Part shown: piece after piece, positions 12,103-23,160 of the stretch
Layout: every line of letters begins with the position of its first letter
Numbering within the stretch: position 1 is the first letter of the stretch
Origin: Przewalskia tangutica
Taxonomy: Eukaryota > Streptophyta > Magnoliopsida > Solanales > Solanaceae
Length of the DNA: 64,000 bases
Assembly: GCA_029844215.1 (NCBI GenBank)
Contig: CM056720.1
Location: forward strand, 33,101,711 to 33,165,710
Direction: 5' to 3'
Notes under the pieces: model-generated
Seen by the model: the letters and a program-made list of their open reading frames with translations, nothing else
Database searches by the model: none
What the model was told of the DNA's origin: nothing
Made by a program: the position numbers and the translations under genes

Positions 12103-12795
12103 GTGATGTTGAAATTCCACGGGCATGCTCCAGTGATACTGGTTATATATTACACTTGTTACATGCTGACAGTGATGTTGGAATTTCACGGGCATGCTTA
12201 TGTGATGTTGATTTTATATTATATTATAGACGTGCTGACATTGATGTTGGAATTACACGGGCATGCTTCTGTGATATTGATTATATATTATTCTCTGACG
12301 TCTTGTGGTGATGTTGGAATTCCACGCACGTCTTACGTGATATTGATTATATATTGTTCTACTGAGCGTCTTGTGATGATATTTGGAATTCCACGGGCAT
12401 GCTTTTGTGATATTGATTATATATTGTTCTATAGACGTGCCGACAGTGATGTTGGAATTCCACGGGCATGTTTCTGTGATATTGATTTTATATTATATCA
12501 TGGACTTGCCGACAGTGACGTTGGAATTCCACGGGCATGCTTCTTTGATACTAGTTAGATATTATACTTGGAACAGTGATATAATGGTACAGTGATACAA
12601 TGAGTCTGATACGGTGATGCGATGGTACAGATGACACAAGTCTGATGAGCTCTTATTTTATATGACACGGTTGGATCTGGTATTTTGAATATTATACTTG
12701 TCTCTGTCATATTTTGTACAGTCATGATCTTATTTATCGTACTTCATGTTTACATACTTGGTACCTTGTTGTACTGACCCCCTTCGGGGGGATGC
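12103..12795 (+). repeat. E2 LTR, segment 2, with seven more 69-bp units
   Basis: CACGGGCATG, or a variant, starts at 12118, 12187, 12256, 12323, 12392, 12461 and 12530, so the period is 69 bp with one 67-bp step. Because 69 is a multiple of three, the array stays open in several frames and mimics a 23-residue repeat protein (MLEFHGHASVILIIY...), which I regard as spurious. The segment ends with CCCCCTTCGGGGGGATGC, where E4 inserted. Confidence 0.85.
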
Positions 12796-15700
12796 TGTTA
12801 CACCCCGTAAATTCAAGAAGATAAGATAAGAACATACCAAGGAATATCGGATTAGAAAGTTGAAAGACAAGTTGCCAAACATGTGTTGGACGGATTTTGA
12901 GTCTACCTTGGAGTGTTGTACCCCTGTTGTTAAGAATTTCGAGGTGTTTAATAAGCCTAGTGTGTAGTCCGTTAAATCTAGTTTCCAACGCAACAAACCG
13001 TTCGTCGATAGGACATCGGAGTCAAAAGTTATGGAAGTTTCAAGTTTGCTGCGCAGAAAGGCAAGCAACAGTTTTCGGTTCAGTGCAATGGCCGGCTGAA
13101 TCTGAGCCATGGCGCGGTTGTACTGGGAGTCCACGGGGGTTGCAGATCCGCGGCGCCGGAATACTGGAAATTCTCAGAAGTGGAAGCGCCGCGGCGCCAA
13201 GGCGGGATTTTTGACGCGGTAAGGGGCGAAAAACAGGGGATATTTTGATAAAAGGCCTACGGGAGGGTGACAAGTGTCCCTCTCATCTTTTTGACCAAAG
13301 GAGGGTCTTATTTTAGGGCCAAGTCTTCAAGAATTGACCATTTGCAAGGGTTTCCTAAGAAAAATCCCTCTCCTCTCTCTCAAATTGATGAACCCCGGTG
13401 AGATTTTTGGAAGGGTTTCAAGAAGGAAAAGTGTTGGCAAGCTTGTAGAGGGTTCGTGTGGGTAATTTTGAAGTGAAGAAGATTTCGGAAAGAGGGCTTC
13501 TTGAGGTAAAATCTTCTCCTTCTTATGTAAATGAAGTTTTCAAGTTTTAGTAGTCAAGAAATGAGCCTGAGGCTGTTATATTAAAGTTTGAAAAGATTTG
13601 GATCTTGTTGTCTTGTTGAAAACCGAAAAGGGGGCAGGTTAGCCACTCATGCTGTAATCAATTCATTGTTAGCTAAAAATCGTTGCATGTTATAAATAGG
13701 AGGGTATATAATTGGTTATGACTTATATAACATGTTGGAATAACGAGATTGGATTAGAAAGGAAATTGATAGGAAAGTGATATGGTAGCCGAATGGGGCT
13801 TGGTATTATTGGGTTGTTTTGTATTATTGTTGGGCGGAATTTTACACGTATTGTAAGGCGTGTAATCCCCTTTGTTGGTTGTTGTTTGGAGCCTTAAATG
13901 TGGCTTGTTGGTTATTGTATTCGGCCTTGAAAAAGGTGGCAAAGTGAGTAGAAACAAAGGAAGTCTTTGCCGTTTTTCCGTAGAATTAGAGCCGTATACT
14001 TAGTATTATTCTCGTTAGAGGCTAGAAGTTGATAGTCTTGTTGTGACCATTATAGGTTGACACTTCTCATACGGCGTATTCGGCTTAGCTTGTGGATATT
14101 AGCGAAAGTTATGTGAACTATCTCCTCTTCTAGCATGATTCCTTAAGATTAAGAGAGTATGTTCTACTCCTTAAATGATCCATTCCTTGTTTGTATTTGG
14201 ATTGCCTAGAATAGAATTTGTTCTATGTACTTCCTTGATTGTACTTTGATGTTTAAATTGTAAGTTGTAAAATCCATTTTCTTAGTGAAGTTTGGATTCT
14301 AAAAGGTGAAAGTGTTTTACTTAAAGTACATAGAGTCTTGAAAAGGAAGTGGTTTCCAAATCTTTTGGGCTAGTGCCTTAGTCCCAAAATCCTAAAGGTC
14401 ATTATAATGACTTTAGGGGAATCAAAGGAGTGATTTACTTAATTGTTTTAAAAGAGGAGAAATGACATGATTTAAGAGAAGTAACTTGTTTTAAAGGAGT
14501 GAGTTACTTGAGGTTTAAAAGTAGAAGGAACTTGTTTTCTATATATTAAGAGACTTGAAGTGTTTTGAAAGTTAAGAACTTGATTTGTAAGTATGTGATA
14601 CTTGGTTTTAATAGTATAAGTCTCTTGGTTATAAAAGGAATGGATATGTCTAAAACCATAAAGGGTTATAACGGCTTTATGGGAAGTTGGTTATAACGGC
14701 TTTATGGAAGGTTTAGAAAGTTGTCTATTTTGATTAAAGGGCATAAGTTGCCTAGATTGTGAAAATTTGAAGTTACTTGATTTCAAGCCTTGAAATGAGT
14801 TTTCTAAACGTGTAGTAACTTAATTTGAAAAATAGACATGCCTTGATACTACGTGTTAGTATCTTGGGATTTTACATAAAGGAGTCTTTTGAAAAGAATG
14901 CGCACGTAGTACTTTGCTGTTTAATTGAGAATTATTCTATTTGTGCCTCGATAAGTACTTTGGCTTGTTTAGTTGAGAATTGCCTATGTGTCTTTGAAAT
15001 AGCCGGTTGTGTGCTATTGGTATATCGGTCGTTTCGGTCATTCCGGGTTTGTGGCATTTGGATATTCCGTGGATTTGCTACCCACGACGCGAGGAATACC
15101 TCACGCGGTCCGTAAGGACTTATGCGGTGAAATAGTCCCGTGCGGCGGGTCCACCTATCACGAGGAATACCTCGTGCGGTCGTAAGGACTTATCTTTGGT
15201 GAAATAGTCCCGTGCGGGCGGGTCCGACCTATCACGAGGAATACCTCACGCAGTCCGTAAGGGATTATGCGGGTGAAATAGTCCCATGCGAGGAATACCT
15301 CACGCGGGTCCACGCGGCCTATCGGGTGAAATAGTCACGCGAGTAGGATGGTTAAATGATCCGCGCGGATGGTCCTGTTTGATCATGAGCTTCCTATTTT
15401 ATATTGTAAGGATACTACTGTTTACTCTCATTGTTAGTAAGGCACAATGTGTTGTAATTTGATTATCATATATGTCCCCGGATTTGTTTGTGTCACCCTA
15501 TGGTCATGCTTTTACGATGTGGGATTCCGGGGCAGGAGACCACGTGGTATTTAGGACACAGGTGGGACTTGGTGTTCATGTATCCTTATTGGTGTTATTA
15601 CATCATGGACTGCCGGCAGTGAGGAAGGATGCCACGGGCATGATTGATATTTTGGGCGTGAGACCCATAGTTATATTTGAGTAGTGACTTTGAGGGCTTG

Positions 15701-16250
15701 CGTCCCTGACTTGATGTGACTGCTTGTGTATTGTGTACTGTAGGTTGGCTATCATACATGTCTCCTGCTTTGGTTAGACTGTTATGATTTTATTACAGTA
15801 CTTACTGTTCACATACTTGGTACATTCTTCGTACTGACCTCCTTCGGGGGGCTGCGTTCATGCCGCAGGTTTAGGTACGCTGTTTGGTGATCGGCAGGTG
15901 TAGGACCCTGCTCAGAGTTTTGGATAGCTCCTTCTGTTCGGGAGTTATCTTTTTGGTATAAGTTCTTTCAAGATGTGCTTTTATCTGATTATGGGTACGG
16001 CGGGGCCTTGTCCCGTCATATTTCAGTAAAACTCTTAGAGGTCTGTATTCATATGTGGGATTGGACTCATGTACGGTGTAGTGTCTTTTGTTTATGTATA
16101 TATGGCAGCCTTGTCGGCTTTGCCTCACGCATTTGGTTGTTTTAAAAAAAAATGAGGTGTTATTTAATTTCCGCTGTTTACTTGTATTGTTAAGGTAGAA
16201 GGGTGCCCAGGTAGGGCACCAGTCACGGGCCCGGGGTTCGGGGCGTGACA
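12796..16250 (+). repeat. E4 5' LTR (3455 bp)
   Basis: TGTTACACCCCGTAAATTC to GGGGCGTGACA. Highly similar to 18197-21666. Contains a G-box-like GGGTGACAAGTGTCCC (13265-13280), a donor-like TTGAG|GTAAAAT at 13505/13506, the TTACACG/CGTGTAA hairpin (13842-13865) and a 74-bp tandem array (about 15080-15350). It has more small deletions than the 3' copy, for example CGGTCC for CGGGTCC. No gene. Confidence 0.92.
15080..15350 (+). repeat. 74-bp-type tandem repeat in E4 5' LTR
   Basis: Units begin GAGGAATACCTC and contain GGTGAAATAGTCCC. They are the same units as at 20524-20780 but eroded by short deletions. Confidence 0.8.
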
Positions 16251-16253
16251 GAG

Positions 16254-16265
16254 TGGTATCAAAGC
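16254..16265 (+). other. E4 primer binding site (initiator Met tRNA)
   Basis: TGGTATCAAAGC, one mismatch from the canonical TGGTATCAGAGC, three bases after the 5' LTR end. The leader 16266-16455 is non-coding. Confidence 0.85.
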
Positions 16266-16442
16266 AGTCAGTCCTCGGAATGTCTACAGACCGTGTCTAG
16301 TAGAGTCTTGATTATCGGTGTGTTGCGCGCCACACCCATAAACAGGAGGCTACAGGACATTTAGGAGTTGGTTTCTATTCTTCTTACTCCAAGATCGTGC
16401 CGTAGAGCTGTGTTAGTAAGATAATTCCTCTCTGACGTATTG

Positions 16443-16453
16443 TTGTGTTACAG
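16443..16453 (+). promoter_or_regulatory. Splice-acceptor-like site before E4 gag start
   Basis: TTGTGTTACAG followed by TT and the gag ATG at 16456. The same layout occurs in E8 and E10. Confidence 0.4.
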
Positions 16454-16455
16454 TT

Positions 16456-17232
16456 ATGCCTCCAAGGAGGGCAACAGCCGCCCAGAAGGGCAAAGGAGTA
16501 GCAGGAGCTACTAGTCAGACTCAGAGAGTTGATAGGGCTTATGCCCAGGTTATACCGGATGTTGTACCACAGTCGGCGAGTTCTTCTGCGCCAGGTCTTG
16601 AGACCACAGCACCAGAGCCTACAGTTTCTCAGTTAGGGGAAGACTTTAGGGTCATGAAGGAAGCCATTATGTTATTGACCAAGATAGCGATCTACGCTTT
16701 CCTCAAGAGGGGTTATTCGGCGATGCAGACAGTGTACAAAGGTAGGGGCGGCGCGGAGATCTGCGTAGAGGGCAAGACCGGTTGGTTATTCCGGTGAGAT
16801 TTTGGACGAGTGCCTCAAAGAAGCCGAGGTATTCGTCCACCTACCCAGTACATACCCCCGCAGACCACAGGTGGGAGGTTTGACCCCACAAGGTATTTAG
16901 GAGCCGGTCCAAGCTCCAGAGGTAGAGGTCCTCAGAGGAGCAGAGGATTTTCTCGGTCGAGGCCACATATTCCTCAGTGTATCATATGTGGTAAGCGTCA
17001 TTCGGGGAAATGCCGTTATGACACAGATGGTTGTTATTATTGTGGCCGTCCGGGTCACAAGAACTGGGAGTGTCCGATTAGAAAGAGCGCCGGTAAGGTG
17101 GCTCAGCCTATGAGGCCGATGGTTGATTCCCTTTCCTCGCGGTGTCGTCCCCGAGCGAGGTGTTGGATGTCGACGATCGTGGTAGAGGTCAGGGTGGAGT
17201 TTATAGTTCTGGCGGTCCTTCGAACCGCATAG
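16456..17232 (+). pseudogene. E4 gag, internally deleted and frameshifted
   Basis: Starts MPPRRATAAQKGKGV at 16456, the same start as the gag of E8 and E10. The first frame runs 113 codons and stops at 16797. The central capsid block (VRHRYV/EFDSLA-type region present in E6, E8 and E10) is missing. A second frame from 16810 carries RGRGPQRSRGFSRSRPHIPQ followed by two knuckles: CIICGKRHSGKC and CYYCGRPGHKNWEC (the latter perfect CX2CX4HX4C). It ends at 17232. Knuckles bind the RNA genome. With the capsid core gone this copy could not build particles. It follows the primer site and precedes the non-coding module. Confidence 0.85.
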
Positions 17233-17289
17233 ATGACGTGACTATTGGACAGGATCAGGAGGCAACATCTCATGGGGTTACAGGTATAT

Positions 17290-17372
17290 CTCGATTCTTT
17301 TGAATCATGCGTGCTTTGATAGATTCAGATTTCGCCCTAGCATATGTTTTCCCTTTGTTGCTAGCAGTTGTA
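17290..17372 (+). pseudogene. E4 protease scrap
   Basis: Around 17308 the frame reads RALIDSDFALAYVFPLLLAV, matching the active-site segment ALIDPGSTLSYVSPLIV of E6. The catalytic DPG has become DSD. Nothing recognisable follows, so pol appears to be lost from just after this point. Confidence 0.6.
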
Positions 17373-17399
17373 AGTGATAGTACCCCAGAGGTAGGGTAC

Positions 17400-18160
17400 T
17401 TTGATTAGTAAAGTGAGAAGTTAAGAATGTTGGCAAGAATGATAAGTAAACTGAGACCATAGTTGTGTAGAGTTCACACATAGTAATTACCCCGTAACAG
17501 TGTAAGACCGATAGGGAAGGATGTACAGTAGAAATACTTTGACTTATGTGACGAACCTCTAGTGAATAGGGGGATAGGGTAAGAAGTACCTGGAGATAAG
17601 AGAGAGATTTATTTCAGACTAAGAATGAGGAGTTAAGTGTGACGATGAGTCGGGTTATGGACTCATTTTGGGTCAGCCGATAGTATGGAATGGGGTGATG
17701 ACAGTTAGAAATGGTCCCGTTATGTGATAGGGTCCCGAGGATGCAAGGCCCCAGTTTAGTTAATTGTGGTACGAGTTTGTGGATGCGTTCCACCGGAACT
17801 AGGTCGAAAGGACCGAGAAGAGCCTTAACGGGAATGTAAGTAACGATATGGCCAAGTTGGTTAGTAACTCCAAGGATTGGGGAACAGAAACAAAATTTGA
17901 GATTTTGTACGTGTACTAGATGAGTTTGAAAGTACGAGAAAGTATGACAAGTAAGGAAAGAAAGGAACCTCTAAGGATCCCGTGTTAGGGAAGACTGTAA
18001 CCTTCGAGTTTTGTGAGAAGGGACCACGGACGGAAGGTCCATTATTATGTTTACGTATGTTATGTGGTGGCCATGCGTGGCATCGTTGGTCTGTGCATTT
18101 GATTGTTAGGCATAGTATAGAGATTGTGCCGGAGTTTGTATAGCGTGACAACCGACTAAG
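17400..18160 (+). other. E4 non-coding module replacing pol
   Basis: No long frame. Words such as GGTCCCG...GGTAGGGTCCCGAGGATGC and GATGCGTTCCACCGGAACT (around 17,720-17,800) recur, diverged, in E10 (around 40,400-40,500) and, inverted, in E9 (around 44,900-45,240) and E8 (around 49,860-50,160). A shared non-coding body points to a common non-autonomous ancestor. Confidence 0.7.
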
Positions 18161-18180
18161 AACATTCGGGGACGAATGTT
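18161..18180 (+). other. Hairpin next to E4 polypurine tract
   Basis: AACATTCG, loop GGGA, CGAATGTT: a perfect 8-bp stem. Conserved in E6 (62973-62992); shortened in E9 and E10; eroded in E8. Confidence 0.7.
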
Positions 18181-18183
18181 TCT

Positions 18184-18196
18184 AAGGGGGGAAGAA
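18184..18196 (+). other. E4 polypurine tract
   Basis: AAGGGGGGAAGAA, immediately before the 3' LTR start TGTTACACC. Confidence 0.9.
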
Positions 18197-21100
18197 TGTT
18201 ACACCCCGTAAATTCAAGAAGATAAGATAAGAACATACCAAGGAATATCGGATTAGAAAGTTGAAAGACAAGTTGCCAAACATGTGTTGGACGGATTTTG
18301 AGTCTACCTTGGAGTGTTGTACCTCTGTTGTTAAGAATTTCGAGGTGTTTAATAAGCCTAGTGTGTAGTCCATTAAATCTAGTTCTTAACGCAACAAACC
18401 GTTCGTCGATAGGACATCGGAGTCAAAAGTTATGGAAGTTTCAAGTTTGGTGCGCAGAAAAAGCGGCGATTTCGGTTCGAAGTGCGCGTGCGGTGCCGGA
18501 ATGCAGGGTCGCGGCGCCGGTTGTACTGGGAGTCCACGGGGGTTGCAGAGCCGCAGCGCCGGAATGCAGTGCCGCGGCGTCGGAATGCTGGAAATTCTCA
18601 GAAGTGGAAGCGCCGCGGCTGAGCGCGGATTTTGACGCCAGTAGCGAAAAACAGGGGATATTTTGATAAAAGGCCTATGGGAGGGTGACAAGTGTCCCTC
18701 CCATCTTTTTGACCAAAGGAGGGTCTTATTTTAGGGCCAAGTCTTCAAGACTTGACCATTTGCAAGGATTTCCGAAGAAAAATCCCTCTCATCTCTCTCA
18801 AATTGATGAACCCCGGTGAGATTTTTGGAAGGGTTTCAAGAAGGAAAAGTGTTGGCAAGCTTGTAGAGGGTTCGTGTGGGTAATTTTGAAGTGAAGAAGA
18901 TTTCGGAAAGAGGGCTTCTTGAGGTAAAATCTTCTCCTTCTTGTGTAAATGAAGTTTTCAAGTTTTAGTAGTCAAGAAATGAGCCTGAGGCTGTTATATT
19001 AAAGTTTGAAAAGATTTGGATCTTGTTGTCTTGTTGAAAACCGAAAAGGGGGCAGGTTAGCCACTCATGCTGTAATCAATTCATTGTTAGCTAAAAATCG
19101 TTGCATGTTATAAATAGGAGGGTATATAATTGGTTATGACTTATATAACATGTTGGAATAACGAGATTGGATTAGAAAGAAAATTGATAGGAAAGTGATA
19201 TGGTAGCCGAATGGGGCTTGGAATTATTGGGTTGTTTTGTATTATTGTTGGGCGGAATTTTACACGTATTGTAAGGCGTGTAATCCCCTTTGTTGGTTGT
19301 TGTTTGGAGCCTTAAATGTGGCTTGTTGGTTATTGTATTCGGCCTTGAAAAAGGTGGCAAAGTGAGTAGAAACAAAGGAAGTGCTGCCCGTTTTTCCGTA
19401 GAATTAGAGACCGTATACTTAGTATTATTCTACGTTAGAGGCTAGAAGTTGATAGTCTTGTTGTGACCATTATAGGTTGACACTTCTACGCACGGCGTAT
19501 TCGGCTTAGCTTGTGGATATTAGCCGAAAAGGTATGTGAACTATCTCCTCTTCTAGCATGATTCCTTAAGATTAAGAGAGTATGTTCTACTCCTTAAATG
19601 ATCCATTCCTTGTTTGTATTTGGATTGCCTAGAATAGAATTTGTTCTATGTACTTCCTTGATTGTACTTTGATGTTTAAATTGTAAGTTGTAAAATCCAT
19701 TTTCTTAGTGAAGTTTGGATTCTAAAAGGTGAAAGTGTTTTACTTAAAGTACATAGAGTCTTGAAAAGGAAGTGGTTTCCAAATCTTTTGGGCTAGTGCC
19801 TTAGTCCCAAAATCCTAAAGGTCATTATAATGACTTTAGGGGAGTCAAAGGAGTGATTTACTTAATTGTTTTAAAAGAGGAGAAATGACATGATTTAAGA
19901 GAAGTAACTTGTTTTAAAGGAGTGAGTTACTTGAGGTTTAAAAGTAGAAGGAACTTGTTTTCTATATATTAAGAGACTTGAAGTGTTTTGAAAGTTAAGA
20001 ACTTGATTTGTAAGTATGTGATACTTGGTTTTAATAGTATAAGTCTCTTGGTTATAAAAGGAATGGATATGTCTAAAACCATAAAGGGTTATAACGGCTT
20101 TATGGGAAGTTGGTTATAACGGCTTTATGGAAGGTTTAGAAAGTTGTCTATTTTGATTAAAGGGCATAAGTTGCCTAGATTGTGAAAATTTGAAGTTACT
20201 TGATTTCAAGCCTTGAAATGAGTTTTCTAAACGTGTAGTAACTTAATTTGAAAAATAGACATGCCTTGATACTACGGGTGTTAGTATCTTGGGATTTTAC
20301 ATAAAAAGGAGTCTTTTGAAAAGAATGTACGTACGTAGTACTTTGGCCTGTTTAATTGAGAATTATTCTATTTGTGCCCTGATAAGTACTTTGGCTTGTT
20401 TAGTTGAGAATTGCCTATGTGTGCTGGAAATAGCCGGTTGTGTGCTATTGGTATATCAGTCGTTTCGGGGTCATTCCCCGGGTTTGTGGCATTTGGATAT
20501 TCCGTGGATTTGCTACCCACGATGCGAGGAATACCTCATGCGGGTCCGTAAGGACTTATGCGGGTGAAATAGTCCCATGCGGGCGGGTCCAGCCTATGCG
20601 AGGAATACCTCATGCGGGTCCGTAAGGACTTATGCGGGTGAAATAGTCCCATGCGGGCGGGTCCAGCCTATGCGAGGAATACCTCATGCGAGTCTGTAAG
20701 GGCTTATGCGGGTGAAATAGTCCCATGCGAGGAATACCTCACGCGGGTCCACGCGGCCTATGCGGGTGAAATAGTCCCAGGAGTAGGATGGTTAAATGAT
20801 ACTGCGGGCGGATGGTCCTGTTTGATCATGAGCTTCCTATTTTATATTGTAAGGATACTACGCTTACTCATTGTTAGTAAGGCACAATGTGTTGTAATTT
20901 GATTATCATATATGTCCCGGTTGTTTGTGTCACCCTATGGTCATGCTTTTACGATGTGGGATTAGGCGGAGACCACGTGGTATTTAGGACACGGTGGGAC
21001 TTGGTGTTCATGTATCCTTATTGGTGTTATTACATCATGGATGGCGGTGAGGAAGGATGCCACGCATGATTGATATTTTAGGCGTGAGACCCATAGTTAT

Positions 21101-21666
21101 ATTTGAGTAGTGACTTTGAGGATTGCGTCCCGACTTGATGTATTGCATGTGTATTGTGTCTTTGTAGGTTGGCTATCATACATGTCTCCGCTTTGGTTAG
21201 ATCGTTATGATTTTATTACGCATTTCATCGCTCACATACTTGGTACATTCTTTCGTCTTGACCTCCTTCGGAGAAGCTGCGTTCATGCCGCAGTTTAGGT
21301 ACAATCGTTTGGTGATCGGCAGTGTAGGACCGCCGTAGTTTTGGATAGCTCCTTCATTCGGAGTTATCTTTTTGGTATAAGTTCTTTCAAGATGTGCTTT
21401 TACGATTATGGTACAGCGGGGCCTTGTCCGTCATATTTCATAAAACTCTTAGAGGTGCAGATTCATATGTGGGATCGCACTACGTATGCGGTGTAGTGTC
21501 TTTTGTTTATGTATATATGGCAGCCTTGTCGGCTTTGCCCTTGCACGTACGGTTGTTTTAAAAAAAAATGAGGTGTTATTTAATTTCCGCTGTTTACTTG
21601 TATTGTTAAGGTAGAAGGGTGCCCAGGTAGGGAACCAGTCACGGGCCCGGGGTTCGGGGCGTGACA
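18197..21666 (+). repeat. E4 3' LTR (3470 bp)
   Basis: TGTTACACCCCGTAAATTC to GGCGTGACA. Same content as the 5' LTR: GGGTGACAAGTGTCCC at 18683-18698, donor-like GAG|GTAAAAT at 18923/18924, hairpin 19260-19283, GTATGTGAAC donor-like site at 19532, and the 74-bp array at 20524-20780. No gene. Confidence 0.92.
20524..20780 (+). repeat. 74-bp tandem repeat in E4 3' LTR
   Basis: Units start GCGAGGAATACCTCATGCGG at 20524, 20598 and 20672 (exact 74-bp period), then a shortened unit. Each contains CGGGTGAAATAGTCCCATGC. The same array occurs in E6 (25146, 25220) and, inverted, in E5 (about 22,720-22,860). Confidence 0.9.
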
Positions 21667-21826
21667 GCTGCATTCATGCCCGTAGGTATTAGGTACTCAG
21701 TTGGGTGATCCGTGAGCTTAGGATCTTTGTTCAGCGTTTTGGGATATCTCCAATGTTCTGGAGCTTGTCATTTTTGCACAGGTCTTCCATTACAACTAGG
21801 TATATTCAGGGGTACGGCGGGGCTTT
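21667..21826 (+). repeat. E2 LTR, segment 3
   Basis: GCTGCATTCATGCCCGTAGG onward continues E2 after E4 and runs to GGTACGGCGGGGCTTT, where E5 begins. Comparison with the E4 LTR shows a few hundred bases of E2 LTR should remain beyond E5. Confidence 0.75.
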
Positions 21827-23017
21827 TGTCAAGCCCCGAACCCCGGGCCCGCGACTGGTGCTCTACCTGGGCACCCTTCTATTCATACAACATAATAAAC
21901 CGCGGAAGAAAAATAACACTGATTTTTTTTTCTTTAAACACAGGCAAAGCCGAGAAGGCTGCGATAATAAAAATCACCCGGAAGGGTCTACACTGTTCAA
22001 CAATGTAAATACAACTCTAGCCAGTCCAACCCACATATGAATACAGACCTCTAAGAATTTGGACAATAAACTGTGACGGGACAAGGCCCCGCCGTACCCC
22101 TGAATATACCTAGCCATAAAGACAAGCTTCAGAACATTGGAGCCATCTCAAAATGCTGAACCAGGATCCTAAGCTCGAGGATCCACAACTAAGTACCTAA
22201 ACCTGCGGACATGAGCGCAGCCCCCCGAATGAGGTCAATACAACAGGTATCAAGTATGGAACGGAAATACAGTACAGTAAACAAGATCATAACTGTACAA
22301 AAGAATGACAGGGGAAAGTATGAAAATCAAATACCAGATCCTACCGTGTCATATAACAATCAGAGCCAACTGTACCTTATATCACTGTACTACTATAACA
22401 CCGTACCACTTTCACATATGAAGCCATGTCAAAATCAGGGACACCTACCCTCAGCATATAATATCACAGAAGCATGCTCGTGGAATACAACATCACTGTC
22501 AGCATGTAACAAGTATAATATACCACCATCATCCTATATAAACATGCCCGTGGAATTCCAACATCACCGTCGGCATGTAAAAAGTACAATACTCAAATAT
22601 CAGTACACTGTGCCTTTTTAAAAAGTAGAGTAAACAAGAGTACACTTTACTGCTTAAAAATAGGAAACTTATGATCAAATTAGGGTCACCCGCCCGTAGT
22701 ATCATTAGGCAATCCTACTCCTGGGACTTTTTCACCCACATAGGTCCTGTGGACCAGCAATGGAGCAATTTGCTCCGCATGGGATTATTTCACCCGCATG
22801 GGACTATTTCACCCGCATGGGCCCGGTGGACCCGCAATGAGGACATACGCCGCACTCGCATCGTGGGGAGCAAATCCACGGAATATGTAGTAACCCGGGG
22901 GTTTACCCCGCAAGATTAACATAACACTAGCACCTAAGGCTACCATAAATATCATAACATAAGCACAACCGACTATCATGAACAACTTATGTAGGTTAAG
23001 TAATCTTTAACTCTCAT
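21827..23017 (-). mobile_element. E5: minus-strand LTR, truncated by E6
   Basis: Plus strand starts TGTCAAGCCCCGAACCCCGG, the reverse complement of an LTR 3' end. It contains CCCGTGGAATTCC repeat words near 22,480-22,580 and an inverted 74-bp array (22,720-22,860). At 23018 E6 begins in mid-LTR. The upstream part of E5 must lie beyond E6, outside the window. No gene. Confidence 0.75.
22720..22860 (-). repeat. 74-bp-type tandem array in E5 (inverted)
   Basis: GGGACTATTTCACCCGCATG is repeated, the reverse complement of the array word in E4 and E6. About two degenerate units. Confidence 0.75.
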
Positions 23018-23154
23018 TGTTACACCCCGTATTTACAGGACATGTTTTAAGAACGTACGTGAGAATCCCAAATGATAAGATTAGAGACTTGTAAAAATTT
23101 ATCGGAATTATGAAATTGTCGGAAAACGTAATATTGTAGCGAATGGGAGGGAGA

Positions 23155-23160
23155 CACGTG
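23155..23160. promoter_or_regulatory. G-box CACGTG in E6 5' LTR
   Basis: Centre of GACACGTGTCACCCC, about 190 bp upstream of the TATA-like ACTATATAG. Confidence 0.5.

Larger units (their letters stand above)
12796..21666 (+). mobile_element. E4: complete gag-only (non-autonomous) Tekay-like element
   Basis: 8871 bp. 5' LTR 12796-16250, primer site 16254-16265, broken gag 16456-17232, a protease scrap near 17300, a non-coding module to 18160, hairpin plus polypurine tract 18161-18196, and 3' LTR 18197-21666. Flanks GATGC (12791-12795) and GCTGC (21667-21671) match at four of five bases and rejoin E2's CTTCGGGGGG-CTGC motif. The internal region is only 1946 bp and lacks reverse transcriptase, RNase H and integrase, so transposition would need enzymes from elsewhere. 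Confidence 0.92.
5661..21826 (+). mobile_element. E2: long-LTR Tekay-like element, LTR split into three visible pieces
   Basis: E2 starts with TGTTACACCCCGTAATTCC at 5661, after five A residues in E1. Its LTR is seen as 5661-8488, 12103-12795 and 21667-21826, about 3.7 kb in total. The gaps are filled by E3, E4 and E5. The pieces join logically: 69-bp repeat units run on across E3, and the CTTCGGGGGG-CTGC motif is rejoined across E4. The LTR 3' end and any internal region lie beyond E5, outside the window, so I cannot tell whether E2 is a full element or a solo LTR. Confidence 0.8.

Noticed and set aside
12103..12595. Open frames encoding 23-residue repeats (MLEFHGHASVILII...)
   Set aside because: They follow exactly the 69-bp DNA repeat of an LTR and appear in two overlapping frames, so they are a by-product of period divisibility by three.
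20524..20780. CRISPR-like array (regular direct repeats)
   Set aside because: The unit repeats as a whole with no unique spacers, and the context is a plant LTR.
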